DNA from: JAAZGD01 sp964383845
Lineage (GTDB): Bacteria; Bacillota; Clostridia; Peptostreptococcales; Anaerovoracaceae
Length of the DNA: 30,170 bases
NCBI GenBank assembly: GCA_964383845.1
Contig: CAYLIF010000017.1
Location: 1-30,170 of the forward strand
Direction of reading: 5' to 3'
In this document: one piece after another, positions 7,629 through 15,556 of the stretch
Layout: each line of letters starts with the position of its first letter
Position numbering within the stretch: position 1 is the first letter of the stretch
Made by a program: the position numbers and the translations under genes
Notes under the pieces: generated by a model
Databases searched by the model: none
What the model was told of the DNA's origin: nothing
The model's input: only the letters and a program-made list of their open reading frames with translations

Positions 7629-8618
7629 TTATTGAATCACTAATTCTTCATAATCCGTTCTTACATGCCAAGATCGCAATCCTGTTAGCTTTTCGCCAAC
7701 TCTATTATTTGTATCAATCTCATAAGACTCTAGAACACTCTTACCATCAATAGAAACCTGAAGTTCTTTTTTGCCTGGCTTAGAAGAAGCAGAGACCTTA
7801 AGAGTTATAGAATGTGGGTTAGTCCACCAAGGGTCTTCCTTCAAGGGAATTATATCAGAATTCTTTTGTTTATTATTCGGTTTTTTGAAATTTCCTATTT
7901 CCAGAAGAGTTGTTTCAGATGATTTGTCTCGAGAATTAATTAAAATTCCACCTTTACCCCTATCAAATTCCAGCACATAACCTGTGTCTTTTTTCTTATC
8001 ATTCAATGTTGTTTCGAAGAAAATACCATAGCCTCCATTATTACTACCTCCATCACTTAAGGTAGCAACACTTGTAATGCTGTAGTAATCTTTAGGATTT
8101 TTAACAAAAAGAACTCCATATGAAGAATAAAATCCATCTTCTGTTTGCCCCCAAATGAAATCTTTAATTGGATAATCATTCAAATCTTTGTTCCTGAAAA
8201 TATGAGAAATAGAATTACTTGCTGTATCAATTTCTTTCAGATAAATCCACTGGCTATCTTCAAATGTGTCTTGCAAGCTCCATTCGAATTTAGCCTTTGG
8301 TAGCTTTGGAATCAAGGGCTCAGAAAGAAATTGTTTGGTTACTAGCTCACCCATTAACTTCAAAGAATTGTTTTCAGTATCTAAAAATGGATCTGACATT
8401 GAATTTTCAAGTCTAAATGCTTTAGTTACTCGATTCAGAATTCCCAACTGCTCCAAGTCAGCCTTTTCTCTGGCAAAATCGATGTAACGAGTTAAACCGG
8501 GAATAATTATTGCAGCCAAAATCCCGATTATAACGATGACTACAATTATTTCCACAAATGTAAAACCGCTGATATTTTTTCTATTTTGTTTAAGCTTTAA
8601 ATCTGTATTAATGTCCAT
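7629..8618 (-). CDS. Type IV prepilin-like protein with large C-terminal extracellular domain
   Basis: This 329-residue protein carries a type III (prepilin) signal. An 18-residue basic leader ends in Gly, then comes the mature N-terminus FTFVEIIVVIVIIGILAAII, with the conserved Glu at +5 and an unbroken hydrophobic helix. Prepilin peptidase should cut between G18 and F19. The body is much larger than a major pilin (about 150 residues). Its second half (GGYGIFFETTLND, TGYVLEFDRGKGG, LQVSIDGKSVLE) looks like a concanavalin/LamG-type beta sandwich, suggesting a minor pilin or pseudopilin with a binding domain. The ATG at 8618 is preferred, with TAGGGGG 9 bases upstream; an ATG at 8648 directly after the permease stop has no ribosome site. 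It closes the metal-transport operon with no other pilus gene nearby. Confidence 0.82.
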   Translation of the reverse strand: MDINTDLKLKQNRKNISGFTFVEIIVVIVIIGILAAIIIPGLTRYIDFAREKADLEQLGILNRVTKAFRLENSMSDPFLDTENNSLKLMGELVTKQFLSEPLIPKLPKAKFEWSLQDTFEDSQWIYLKEIDTASNSISHIFRNKDLNDYPIKDFIWGQTEDGFYSSYGVLFVKNPKDYYSITSVATLSDGGSNNGGYGIFFETTLNDKKKDTGYVLEFDRGKGGILINSRDKSSETTLLEIGNFKKPNNKQKNSDIIPLKEDPWWTNPHSITLKVSASSKPGKKELQVSIDGKSVLESYEIDTNNRVGEKLTGLRSWHVRTDYEELVIQ

Positions 8619-8648
8619 ATAGTTAAGCCCCCTACTTTTTTGTTTCAT

Positions 8649-9770
8649 TTACGACTCAGATGAAATCTCTTCGCAGCTTCTTATAGCGTACTCTCTTCCC
8701 TCATCTGTTAATTTAACTATACCTTCATCTATATATATCTTCTTATCCTGCCTTAGGGTTTTCATTATTCCGTTCAAGAAGCTCTTCTCCCAATTCATGT
8801 GATTATGTATTGTATCTAATCCAAGTTCACTAAATTCTTCTTCTGTTCCTTCGTGGTTGCATATATGAAAAACCAGAGATTTACCGGCGAACTCGAACTT
8901 CTGGCTGTTTCTCATTCGGACAATCGTAAGTAGTCCTTTTTTGGGAGCAAATATGAACACAAGAAAAAATACAAGACCAGTCATAACTGCCATGCTCCCA
9001 GCGATTGAAACGTCAAAAAGTGCAGCAAGCTGGTATCCTAATACTCCGTTAATAGATCCCACTATGGCGCTAAATATAATCATAGTTTTCAAATCATTTG
9101 TTAGTAGGTATGCTGTTATTGGAGGTCCGATCATAAAGGCAATAACAAGGATAGATCCCACTGATTCAAATGCTCCTACTGCAGTTATAGAAACAAGGGT
9201 CATTAGGCTATAGTGAATTAATGAAGGAGCAAATCCCATTATTGTTGCAAGGGCTGGATCAAAGGTTACAACCTTTAATTCTTTAAAGAAAACTATTATA
9301 TATATCAAATTTAAAATCAAAATAATCCCCATTGAATATAAAGCCTTAGGTCCCAAATCCATGTCAAACAAAATAAGCCTATTAAATGGAGCATATGCTA
9401 GTTCCCCTAGCAAAACCGAATCTGTATCTAAATGAACAGAACCTGCAAATTTTGATATTATAATTATGGCGATACTAAACAAAAGAGGAAAAACCACACC
9501 TATAGCAGAATCCTCAGAAACCAGCCTAGTGCTGTTTAAAAGCTCTATAAGAAAAACCGTTATAACTCCCATAATTGCAGCACCGATTATTAAAAGTGGT
9601 GAAGTTAGGCTTTGTGTCAAGAAAAACGCTATAACAATTCCCAATAAAATAGTATGGGTTATTGCATCAGTCATCATCGACATCTTCCTAAGAACTAAAA
9701 AAACTCCTGGAAGAGAACAAGCCACTGCCACAATAACTGCTATTAATTGTATTTCTAATCCTGCAGTCAT
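8649..9770 (-). CDS. Metal ABC transporter permease (MntB/ZnuB/TroD type), second of two
   Basis: This is a 373-residue integral membrane subunit of the ABC-3 family that moves Mn, Zn or Fe. About eight to nine hydrophobic helices fill residues 1-285, with the family landmarks SMMTDAITHTILLGIV and GSILVIAFMIGPP. From about residue 295 to the end is a soluble tail (SQKFEFAGKSLV onward, ending LTDEGREYAIRS) with the look of a winged-helix domain. Typical MntB or ZnuB proteins end after the membrane part, near 270-290 residues. The ATG at 9770 has GGAGGG 5 bases upstream and lies one base after the stop of the preceding permease, so the two are translated together. Metal specificity is not certain. 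Confidence 0.92.
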   Translation of the reverse strand: MTAGLEIQLIAVIVAVACSLPGVFLVLRKMSMMTDAITHTILLGIVIAFFLTQSLTSPLLIIGAAIMGVITVFLIELLNSTRLVSEDSAIGVVFPLLFSIAIIIISKFAGSVHLDTDSVLLGELAYAPFNRLILFDMDLGPKALYSMGIILILNLIYIIVFFKELKVVTFDPALATIMGFAPSLIHYSLMTLVSITAVGAFESVGSILVIAFMIGPPITAYLLTNDLKTMIIFSAIVGSINGVLGYQLAALFDVSIAGSMAVMTGLVFFLVFIFAPKKGLLTIVRMRNSQKFEFAGKSLVFHICNHEGTEEEFSELGLDTIHNHMNWEKSFLNGIMKTLRQDKKIYIDEGIVKLTDEGREYAIRSCEEISSES

Positions 9771-9771
9771 C

Positions 9772-10914
9772 TTATCCCTCCTTCTTCTTGGAATAATTTT
9801 CTATATAATCTATCCCAGCATCAGTTATAAACCACTGATCAAAATAATCTTCACTTGTGAAACCTCTTGCTCTAAGGTTTTCCAGTTGTTTTCTGATTGT
9901 TTCTTTACCCTTATCTTTTAAGGATACGTTAGGGCTTATAGTCATTAAATCGTGGCTATGTTTATTGTCTTCATGGTTCATAGCAAGGTGATACAAATTA
10001 ACTAAAACTTGATCTTCACTTATTACCCTTTGGTTTTTTCTATTACTTAAGTGTCGCCATACTAAGCCCCTGTTAGGAGCTATTGCCAAACTTATAATAA
10101 CGATGAAACTTATTATAATAACGATCATAGGGCCCGTTGGTAATTTCGATACAACAGAACTTATAATGGTTCCCGTAACACCTGCTATAGCGGCAAATAT
10201 AGCTGACAGTACAACCATTACATGAAGCTTATCAGTCCACTGCCTTGCGGCTACTGCAGGAGCAATAAGCATAGCACTCATAAGAATAACCCCCACGGTT
10301 TGAAGTCCCATTATAATTGAAGTTACAATAAGTACAAAAAGAAGAGTGGTTATCTTTTTAGTATCAAACCCTAGGCTTTCGGCAAAATCTTTATCAAAAG
10401 AAACTAGCTTAAACTCTTTCCAGAAAAGGGCTACAATAATCAGCAAAACAATACCAACTATGGCTATAACTTTTACATCTCTTAATAACACAGTAGAAGC
10501 CTGTCCAAATATAAATTTTTCAAGACCTGCCTGATTTGCATTAGGGATTTTCTGTATATATGTAAGAAGTACTAGCCCACCTCCAAAAAATACGGACAAT
10601 ATAAATGCAAGGGCACTATCAAACTTGATTTTAGAGTATTTCCTGATTCCATTAATTAAGAATGTAGATAATAGCCCTGAAATAAGAGCGCCTAAAAGAA
10701 GTATTTCTGTGTTTTTAGTTCCAGTTATTAAAAATGCTAGGGCTATTCCAGGTAGGGCTGAGTGAGACACTGCATCACCTATCAAGCTCTCTTTTCGTAT
10801 AACAGCAAAACTCCCTAGCACCCCACTTATTATTCCAATAAGTGCAGATCCAAGAGATACTACTTGAAATGTATAGTCTGTCAGTACCAAGTTCAGCATA
10901 TTCAGAGCTATCAC
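9772..10914 (-). CDS. Metal ABC transporter permease (MntB/ZnuB/TroC type), first of two
   Basis: This second ABC-3 family permease has 380 residues. The membrane part runs to about residue 285, with the family motifs VIRKESLIGDAVSHSALPGI and GVILMSAMLIAPAVAARQW. A soluble tail of about 90 residues follows (HLAMNHEDNKHSHDLM, then a helical part ending FITDAGIDYIENYSKKK), again winged-helix-like and including a short His-containing stretch. Two different permeases in one operon suggest a heterodimeric channel, as in TroCD. A GTG at 10914 directly follows the ATPase stop (TAGGTG). An ATG at 10899 is also possible, since the AGGTGAT before it resembles a ribosome site although spaced rather far. 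I keep the longer form with that doubt. Confidence 0.9.
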   Translation of the reverse strand: MIALNMLNLVLTDYTFQVVSLGSALIGIISGVLGSFAVIRKESLIGDAVSHSALPGIALAFLITGTKNTEILLLGALISGLLSTFLINGIRKYSKIKFDSALAFILSVFFGGGLVLLTYIQKIPNANQAGLEKFIFGQASTVLLRDVKVIAIVGIVLLIIVALFWKEFKLVSFDKDFAESLGFDTKKITTLLFVLIVTSIIMGLQTVGVILMSAMLIAPAVAARQWTDKLHVMVVLSAIFAAIAGVTGTIISSVVSKLPTGPMIVIIISFIVIISLAIAPNRGLVWRHLSNRKNQRVISEDQVLVNLYHLAMNHEDNKHSHDLMTISPNVSLKDKGKETIRKQLENLRARGFTSEDYFDQWFITDAGIDYIENYSKKKEG

Positions 10915-11652
10915 CTACCTTTGCAAAAACTCACCAGTGCTTCTATATGTGCGATTTAAATTTTCTTCAGTAAAAACATCTTCTATAGGTCCCACTTCTA
11001 TGATTTGCCTGTTTAAAAGCACCACCCAGTCAAAATATTCTTCTACTGTCTGAAGATCGTGATGAACTACAACCAGTGTTTTCCCATTGTTTTTCATCTC
11101 TTTCAAAAGGCCTATTATGGCAACCTCTGTTTTGGCATCTACTCCTTTAAATGGTTCATCCATAAAGTAAATATCTGCATCTTGAACAAGGGCTCTAGCT
11201 AAAAATATTCTTTGTTGTTGCCCTCCAGATAACTGTGATATCTGCCTGTTAGCAAAGTCTTGCATTCCCACTTTTTCCAAAGCTTCTAAAGACAGGGCTA
11301 CATCTTTTTTACCAGGTCTTTTAAACCATCCTAGCTCTCCATAACGACCCATTAAAACAACGTCTAGAACATTTGCAGGGAAATCCCAGTCCACGCTACC
11401 ACTTTGAGGCACGTAACCTATATACTTTCGTTGTGATTTATAGCTTTCTCCATTAAAAAGAACACTTCCAGATACGGGTTTTACAAGATCTAACATTGCT
11501 TTAATTAATGTGGATTTTCCGGCTCCATTTGGGCCAACTATTGCCATCAAAATAGATTTTGGAATCTCTAAATCCACATCCCAAAGAACGGGCTTTGCTC
11601 CATAGGCCACCGTCATATCTTCAACTTTTATAATATAATCAAGGTTCTTCAT
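10915..11652 (-). CDS. Metal ABC transporter ATP-binding protein (MntA/ZnuC/TroB type)
   Basis: This 245-residue cytosolic ATPase powers the importer. Walker A is GPNGAGKST (residues 40-48), the ABC signature is LSGGQQQR (141-148), Walker B ends FMDEPF (163-168), and the switch histidine lies in VVVHHDLQ (195-202). MDEPFKGVDA and the Q-loop stretch GYVPQSGSVDWDFPANV are typical of the Mn/Zn/Fe subgroup. GGAGG stands 7 bases before the ATG. It lies 25 bases after the substrate-binding lipoprotein gene and abuts the first permease gene, all on one strand. Confidence 0.95.
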   Translation of the reverse strand: MKNLDYIIKVEDMTVAYGAKPVLWDVDLEIPKSILMAIVGPNGAGKSTLIKAMLDLVKPVSGSVLFNGESYKSQRKYIGYVPQSGSVDWDFPANVLDVVLMGRYGELGWFKRPGKKDVALSLEALEKVGMQDFANRQISQLSGGQQQRIFLARALVQDADIYFMDEPFKGVDAKTEVAIIGLLKEMKNNGKTLVVVHHDLQTVEEYFDWVVLLNRQIIEVGPIEDVFTEENLNRTYRSTGEFLQR

Positions 11653-11677
11653 TTATAGTCCTCCCTACATGAACTTG

Positions 11678-12601
11678 CTATTTCAAAGCATCTACAATGG
11701 TATCGATATTTGATTTAACAGTTCCGATAAAGCTTTCCGCTGCTGTTCCCACACCGCCTGTGGAATCGGAATAAAGCTCGCCTCCAATTTCAACTTGAAA
11801 GCCTTTCGCCATAACCGCCTCTTGCAATGCTTCAATATTTTTTCTTGGTACTGAAGACTCGACAAAAATAGATTTTATCTCTTTTTCCACTATAAAATCA
11901 GCTAAGTTTCTGATATCGGATGTTCCTGCTTCCGCATCAGTACTTATTCCTTGAAGACCTCTAACATCAAAACCATATTGGATCCCAAAGTAACGGAATG
12001 CATCATGAGCAGTTATAAGTATCCTTTTGTCTTTATCTAATTCTTCGGTTCTATCACGAACATATTGGTCAAGGTCTTCTAACTCTTTTAAATATCTGGC
12101 TAGATTTTTATCATATTCTTCAGCGTTCTCGGGATCTAATTCTTTTAAACCTTCTGCCATTCTTCGTGTTGCATCTTCCCATATGATTATATCAAACCAC
12201 ACATGAGGATCAAAATATCCTGCATATGTATCAGAATCTAAAAGCCTACTTTCATCAATGTTATCATTTACAGCAAAAATAATTTTGTTTTGTATTTTCT
12301 CAAAAACTTCACCCATTCTTCCTTCTAAATGAAGACCGTTATAGACCACCATATCAGCTTTTACCATTCTGTCTACGTCTCCCGCACTAGCTTTATATAA
12401 ATGAGGGTCTACGCCAGGCCCCATTAGAGCTTCCACCTCTACAAGATCTCCAGACAACTCTCTAAGAACGTCAGCAATTATGGTTGTAGTAGCAACAACT
12501 TTTAGCTTACCGCTGTCCTGCTCACCTGAGCTTGCCCCGCAAGCTGCTAGGAGTGTAACAGCAAGGGATAGAGAAACAATAAATACTATCGTTTTTTTCA
12601 T
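11678..12601 (-). CDS. Metal ABC transporter substrate-binding lipoprotein (ZnuA/MntC/TroA type)
   Basis: This is a 307-residue cluster A-I metal-binding lipoprotein. MKKTIVFIV begins a signal ending in the lipobox LAAC with C21. Metal ligands expected for the family are visible: the His in GVDPHLYKAS, the His in YFDPHVWFD, the His or Glu region around ITAHDAFRYFG, and the Asp in ELYSDSTGG. It lacks the His-rich loop common in ZnuA zinc proteins, which leans towards Mn or Fe, though not decisively. The ATG at 12601 has GAGGAAA 6 bases upstream; an ATG twelve codons earlier would put RNARKPK before the signal and is unlikely. It is the first gene of a four-gene importer operon. No clear Fur, Zur or MntR site is visible upstream. 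Confidence 0.93.
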   Translation of the reverse strand: MKKTIVFIVSLSLAVTLLAACGASSGEQDSGKLKVVATTTIIADVLRELSGDLVEVEALMGPGVDPHLYKASAGDVDRMVKADMVVYNGLHLEGRMGEVFEKIQNKIIFAVNDNIDESRLLDSDTYAGYFDPHVWFDIIIWEDATRRMAEGLKELDPENAEEYDKNLARYLKELEDLDQYVRDRTEELDKDKRILITAHDAFRYFGIQYGFDVRGLQGISTDAEAGTSDIRNLADFIVEKEIKSIFVESSVPRKNIEALQEAVMAKGFQVEIGGELYSDSTGGVGTAAESFIGTVKSNIDTIVDALK

Positions 12602-12865
12602 TTTAGGTTTCCTCGCATTCAATATATGTTTTATCAAATAGTGCTTTATATAATAATAACTTTATATACCTTCTCAGTACTTCTTAAACTTCCAAAAAAG
12701 ATTTTCAAATATTAGTACTTGGCTTTATCTAACAATATCATACTTTATCACTGTGTATACATGTGCTTTTTTCAGCCCTATGAATAATTTTAAAATATGC
12801 GGGTATACTCTGATTATAACAGAATAAAGATAATACAAAATATAAAAAGTAGGGAGGCACAAAAT

Positions 12866-13321
12866 ATGAGTAAAAACTATTTAAAATTTATCGGCATGAT
12901 TATCACCTCTGCTATACTTATGTTTATGATTATGTATCTAAATACCTACGAGTTTAGTCATGTTTTTTTCAGTGAAACAAGACTATATATGACACTACTT
13001 TCCGTCTCTGTGATGGGAATTGTAATGCTTACCTTTATGGGTCATATGCTTACTAATAAAAAAGCTAATATAGGAATTGTACTAGTATGCGTATTGATTT
13101 TTTCGTCATCATTATTCCTAGTTAGAAATCAAACCACAATAGATGATGTGGATTATATGGAAGGCATGATCCCTCATCATTCCATTGCTATACTAACAAG
13201 TGAGAGAGCAAATATATCTGACCCCCGTGTTAGAGAATTGGCTGATCAGATTATTGAAGCCCAAGAAAAAGAAATCAAAGAAATGAAAAATTTAATTCAA
13301 GATCTTAGTAATAAAAAATAA
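12866..13321 (+). CDS. DUF305-domain membrane protein
   Basis: This 151-residue protein has three predicted membrane helices (about residues 8-28, 42-65 and 70-90) and a C-terminal DUF305-like domain. The motif DYMEGMIPHHSIAILTSERA, with paired histidines, is the mark of that family. DUF305 proteins are found near copper and other metal-handling genes, but their function is unknown. The ATG at 12866 has GGGAGG 9 bases upstream. An in-frame ATG at 12797 would add 23 non-conserved residues and lies without a ribosome site. It sits divergently to the metal importer and 24 bases before the SufC-like gene, so it is probably the first gene of the Fe-S operon. Confidence 0.85.
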   Translation: MSKNYLKFIGMIITSAILMFMIMYLNTYEFSHVFFSETRLYMTLLSVSVMGIVMLTFMGHMLTNKKANIGIVLVCVLIFSSSLFLVRNQTTIDDVDYMEGMIPHHSIAILTSERANISDPRVRELADQIIEAQEKEIKEMKNLIQDLSNKK

Positions 13322-13345
13322 AATGGAGTAAAGGTGGTAATAAAA

Positions 13346-14104
13346 ATGCTGAAACTAGAGAACTTAAGTCTTGATTTTATGGAGGATAACCGTAATGTGG
13401 AGGTTTTAAAAGGTATTGATTTAGAATTAGACAAGAAAAAAATTTACGTTATGACCGGTCCTAATGGCGGTGGCAAATCTTCAATTGCCAAAGCAATCAT
13501 GGGTATTTATACTCCAACTTCCGGAAAAATCTTTTTAGATTCTCAAGATATTACAGAAAAGAATATCACTGAGAGGGCTCGGCTAGGTATTGGATATGCT
13601 TTCCAACATCCCGCAAGATTTAAAGGAATGAAGGTACGGGATATGTTAACCTTAGCATCTGGCTCCACACTCAAACCAGATCTTTGCGATTTGTTATTTG
13701 ATGTAGGCTTGTGCGCTCAGGATTACTTGGATCGTGAAATCAATGCCAGCTTTTCAGGTGGAGAGTTAAAACGTTTAGAAATCGCTAGTATACTAGCCCG
13801 TAATTTGAAAGTAGCATTGTTTGATGAACCAGAAGCAGGAATTGACTTATGGAGTTTCCAAAGACTTACAGAAACCTTTGAAACTTTAAATGAAAAATAT
13901 GACACAACAATTGTCATTATTTCCCATCAAGAAAGAATACTTAACTTAGCTGACCAAGTAATACTAGTTGCCGGGGGTAAGATTAGTGAAATAACTGATC
14001 GAGAAAAGATTTTAGGTGAAATTAGAGAACTTGATACTGGGTGTCGTTGCAGAAATGCATGTGAAATAGGAGGAAAAGCAATTGGAGCTGAATGTAATAG
14101 ATAA
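13346..14104 (+). CDS. sufC: SufC-like ATPase of a minimal (SMS/SUF-like) Fe-S assembly system
   Basis: This cytosolic ABC-type ATPase of about 252 residues drives the Fe-S cluster scaffold. It shows Walker A TGPNGGGKSS, the signature FSGGELKRLEIA, Walker B VALFDEPEAGID and the switch SHQER. FSGGELKR and FDEPEAGID are typical of SufC rather than of importers. The ATG at 13346 has AAAGGTGG 8 bases upstream; a GTG four codons earlier is too close to that site. The C-terminus has an added Cys-rich tail, CRCRNAC and a further Cys ten residues on, which E. coli SufC lacks as far as I recall. The partner gene overlaps by 23 bases. No SufS, SufU or SufE is in the window, which fits the two-gene SMS type of strict anaerobes. 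Confidence 0.92.
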   Translation: MLKLENLSLDFMEDNRNVEVLKGIDLELDKKKIYVMTGPNGGGKSSIAKAIMGIYTPTSGKIFLDSQDITEKNITERARLGIGYAFQHPARFKGMKVRDMLTLASGSTLKPDLCDLLFDVGLCAQDYLDREINASFSGGELKRLEIASILARNLKVALFDEPEAGIDLWSFQRLTETFETLNEKYDTTIVIISHQERILNLADQVILVAGGKISEITDREKILGEIRELDTGCRCRNACEIGGKAIGAECNR

Positions 14105-15002
14105 GAAAATTTTAGAAGAAGTCGCTGATTTACAAGGGGTTCCTAAGGGAGCATACAATATTCGAAAAAATGGTGAAGGAGCAGGAAGAAATACAACTGC
14201 TAATATAGATATTCAAACTAAAAAAGATAAGCCTGGAATAGATATTATCATAAAGCCCGGAACGATAAATGAAAGCGTTCATATTCCTGTTATCCTCTCT
14301 GAAGGTTTAGATGATATGGTTTACAACACCTTTGAGATTGGAGCAGGTTCAGATGTTACTATAGTGGCGGGTTGCGGAATCCACAATACTGGGAACAAAA
14401 AAGCACAACATGATGGAATTCATACCTTCTTTATTCGTAAAGGAGCTAAGATGAAATACATCGAAAAGCACTATGGGGAAGGCGATGGAACGGGAGAACG
14501 TGTCTTAAACCCAATAACCATTATAGAAATTGAAGAAGGCGGAAGTGCGGAACTTGAAATGATTCAAATTAAGGGAGTAGATAGGACAAAAAGAGATACG
14601 GAAGTTATTCTGCATAAAGATGCACGTTTAATTGTCAGTGAAAGGCTACTCACTGCTAATAATCAAACTGCTGAATCAAACATTCTAGTTGAAATGAAAG
14701 GAGAAAATTCAACAGCCCAAATACTTTCACGATCTGTGGCTCAAGATGATTCAAAACAAGTCTTTCATTTAAATATGCGGGGATATGCAGAATGTCGAGG
14801 TCATATACAGTGTGACTCCATCATTATGGATAGCGGACAAGTTTCTTCAATTCCCGAAATCACTGCTTTTAGCGCTGATGCTCAATTGGTTCATGAAGCT
14901 GCCATTGGAAAAATTGCTTCTGAGCAGCTGGTAAAGCTTATGACTTTGGGCTTAAGCGAAAAAGAAGCAGAAGATACCATTCTCCAAGGTTTTTTAAAGT
15001 AA
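14082..15002 (+). CDS. sufB: SufB/SufD-family Fe-S scaffold protein (SmsB-like)
   Basis: This is a 306-residue beta-helix scaffold that partners the SufC-like ATPase. It is shorter than E. coli SufB (about 495) and SufD (about 420), matching the compact single-scaffold form of anaerobes and archaea. Landmarks are CGIHNTGNKKAQHDGIH (98-114), KHYGEGDGTGERVLNP and, near the end, CRGHIQCDSIIMDSGQ and VHEAAIGKI (270-278). The only cysteines of the C-terminal half are C238 and C244. The start is a TTG, supported by AGGAGG 8 bases upstream. It lies within the SufC-like gene, so the two are probably translationally coupled and made in fixed ratio. Confidence 0.9.
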   Translation: MELNVIDKKILEEVADLQGVPKGAYNIRKNGEGAGRNTTANIDIQTKKDKPGIDIIIKPGTINESVHIPVILSEGLDDMVYNTFEIGAGSDVTIVAGCGIHNTGNKKAQHDGIHTFFIRKGAKMKYIEKHYGEGDGTGERVLNPITIIEIEEGGSAELEMIQIKGVDRTKRDTEVILHKDARLIVSERLLTANNQTAESNILVEMKGENSTAQILSRSVAQDDSKQVFHLNMRGYAECRGHIQCDSIIMDSGQVSSIPEITAFSADAQLVHEAAIGKIASEQLVKLMTLGLSEKEAEDTILQGFLK

Positions 15003-15101
15003 ATACAAAAAATTTGCTTTTAATATTCAAGGGTGTGTATCAATAAGATGCCGCTAATCATTAGCTATCATTAATTTTATTAAGAAAGAGAGGTTCATAA
15101 C

Positions 15102-15452
15102 ATGGGTATATTAGATAAATTAGACAAAAAGGTAGACCATATTAAGGATCAAGCTTCAGAAAAAACCGATAAATTTAAAGACAAATTTGAGGATTTCAGT
15201 GAGGATACCAAAGAAAAAGCTGCTGAATTAAAAGAAGATGCTAAAGAAAAAAGCCATGAGCTTAAAGTTAAAGCCAGTGAATTGAAAGACGAAGCAAAAG
15301 AGAGAACAGATGAGCTTAGAGATGACGCTAAAGAGAAATCCCACGAATTGAGAGAAAAAGCCAAAGAATTTGGTGATGAGACAAAAGCTAAAGCCAGTAA
15401 ATTAAAAACTGATGCTAAAAATAAAGCTGATGATATAAAAGAAGATTTATAA
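15102..15452 (+). CDS. LEA-like/YtxH-like charged repeat protein
   Basis: This is a 116-residue, almost wholly helical and strongly charged protein with no hydrophobic segment. Most of it is an imperfect 11-residue repeat of the form KEKAxELKxDA. Examples are EKAAELKEDAK, EKSHELKVKAS and EKSHELREKAK, which is the pattern of group 3 LEA and apolipoprotein-like helices. Such proteins are usually disordered in solution and protect membranes or proteins during drying, salt or cold stress. GAGAGG stands 8 bases before the ATG. It has its own 99-base upstream region and a terminator, so it may be a separate unit from the Fe-S genes. A stress role is inferred from composition only. Confidence 0.75.
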   Translation: MGILDKLDKKVDHIKDQASEKTDKFKDKFEDFSEDTKEKAAELKEDAKEKSHELKVKASELKDEAKERTDELRDDAKEKSHELREKAKEFGDETKAKASKLKTDAKNKADDIKEDL

Positions 15453-15496
15453 AAAATAACTGTTGAAATGATGAACAAAAAGTTTTCATAAAAACT

Positions 15497-15540
15497 AAAA
15501 ACTCCTGTTAATAGGTATATTCTCATTAACAGGAGGTTTT
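15497..15540. terminator. Bidirectional terminator between the LEA-like and SDR genes
   Basis: CTCCTGTTAAT (15502-15512) pairs perfectly with ATTAACAGGAG (15525-15535) around a 12-base loop. The plus strand continues GTTTTCTTTT. The minus strand continues TTTTTAGTTTTT. It can end both converging transcripts. Confidence 0.85.
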
Positions 15541-15556
15541 CTTTTATCCCAACTCT

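Noticed and set aside
9466..9921. Long open frame on the plus strand across the end of one permease gene and the start of the other
   Set aside because: It is antisense to two well-supported permease genes, has no ribosome site and encodes no recognisable product. Similar antisense frames occur in several other genes of this AT-rich window.
12676..12720. Two AGTACTT words upstream of the metal importer as metalloregulator sites
   Set aside because: They match no Fur, Zur, MntR or DtxR consensus I know, and a 7-base repeat is weak in AT-rich DNA.
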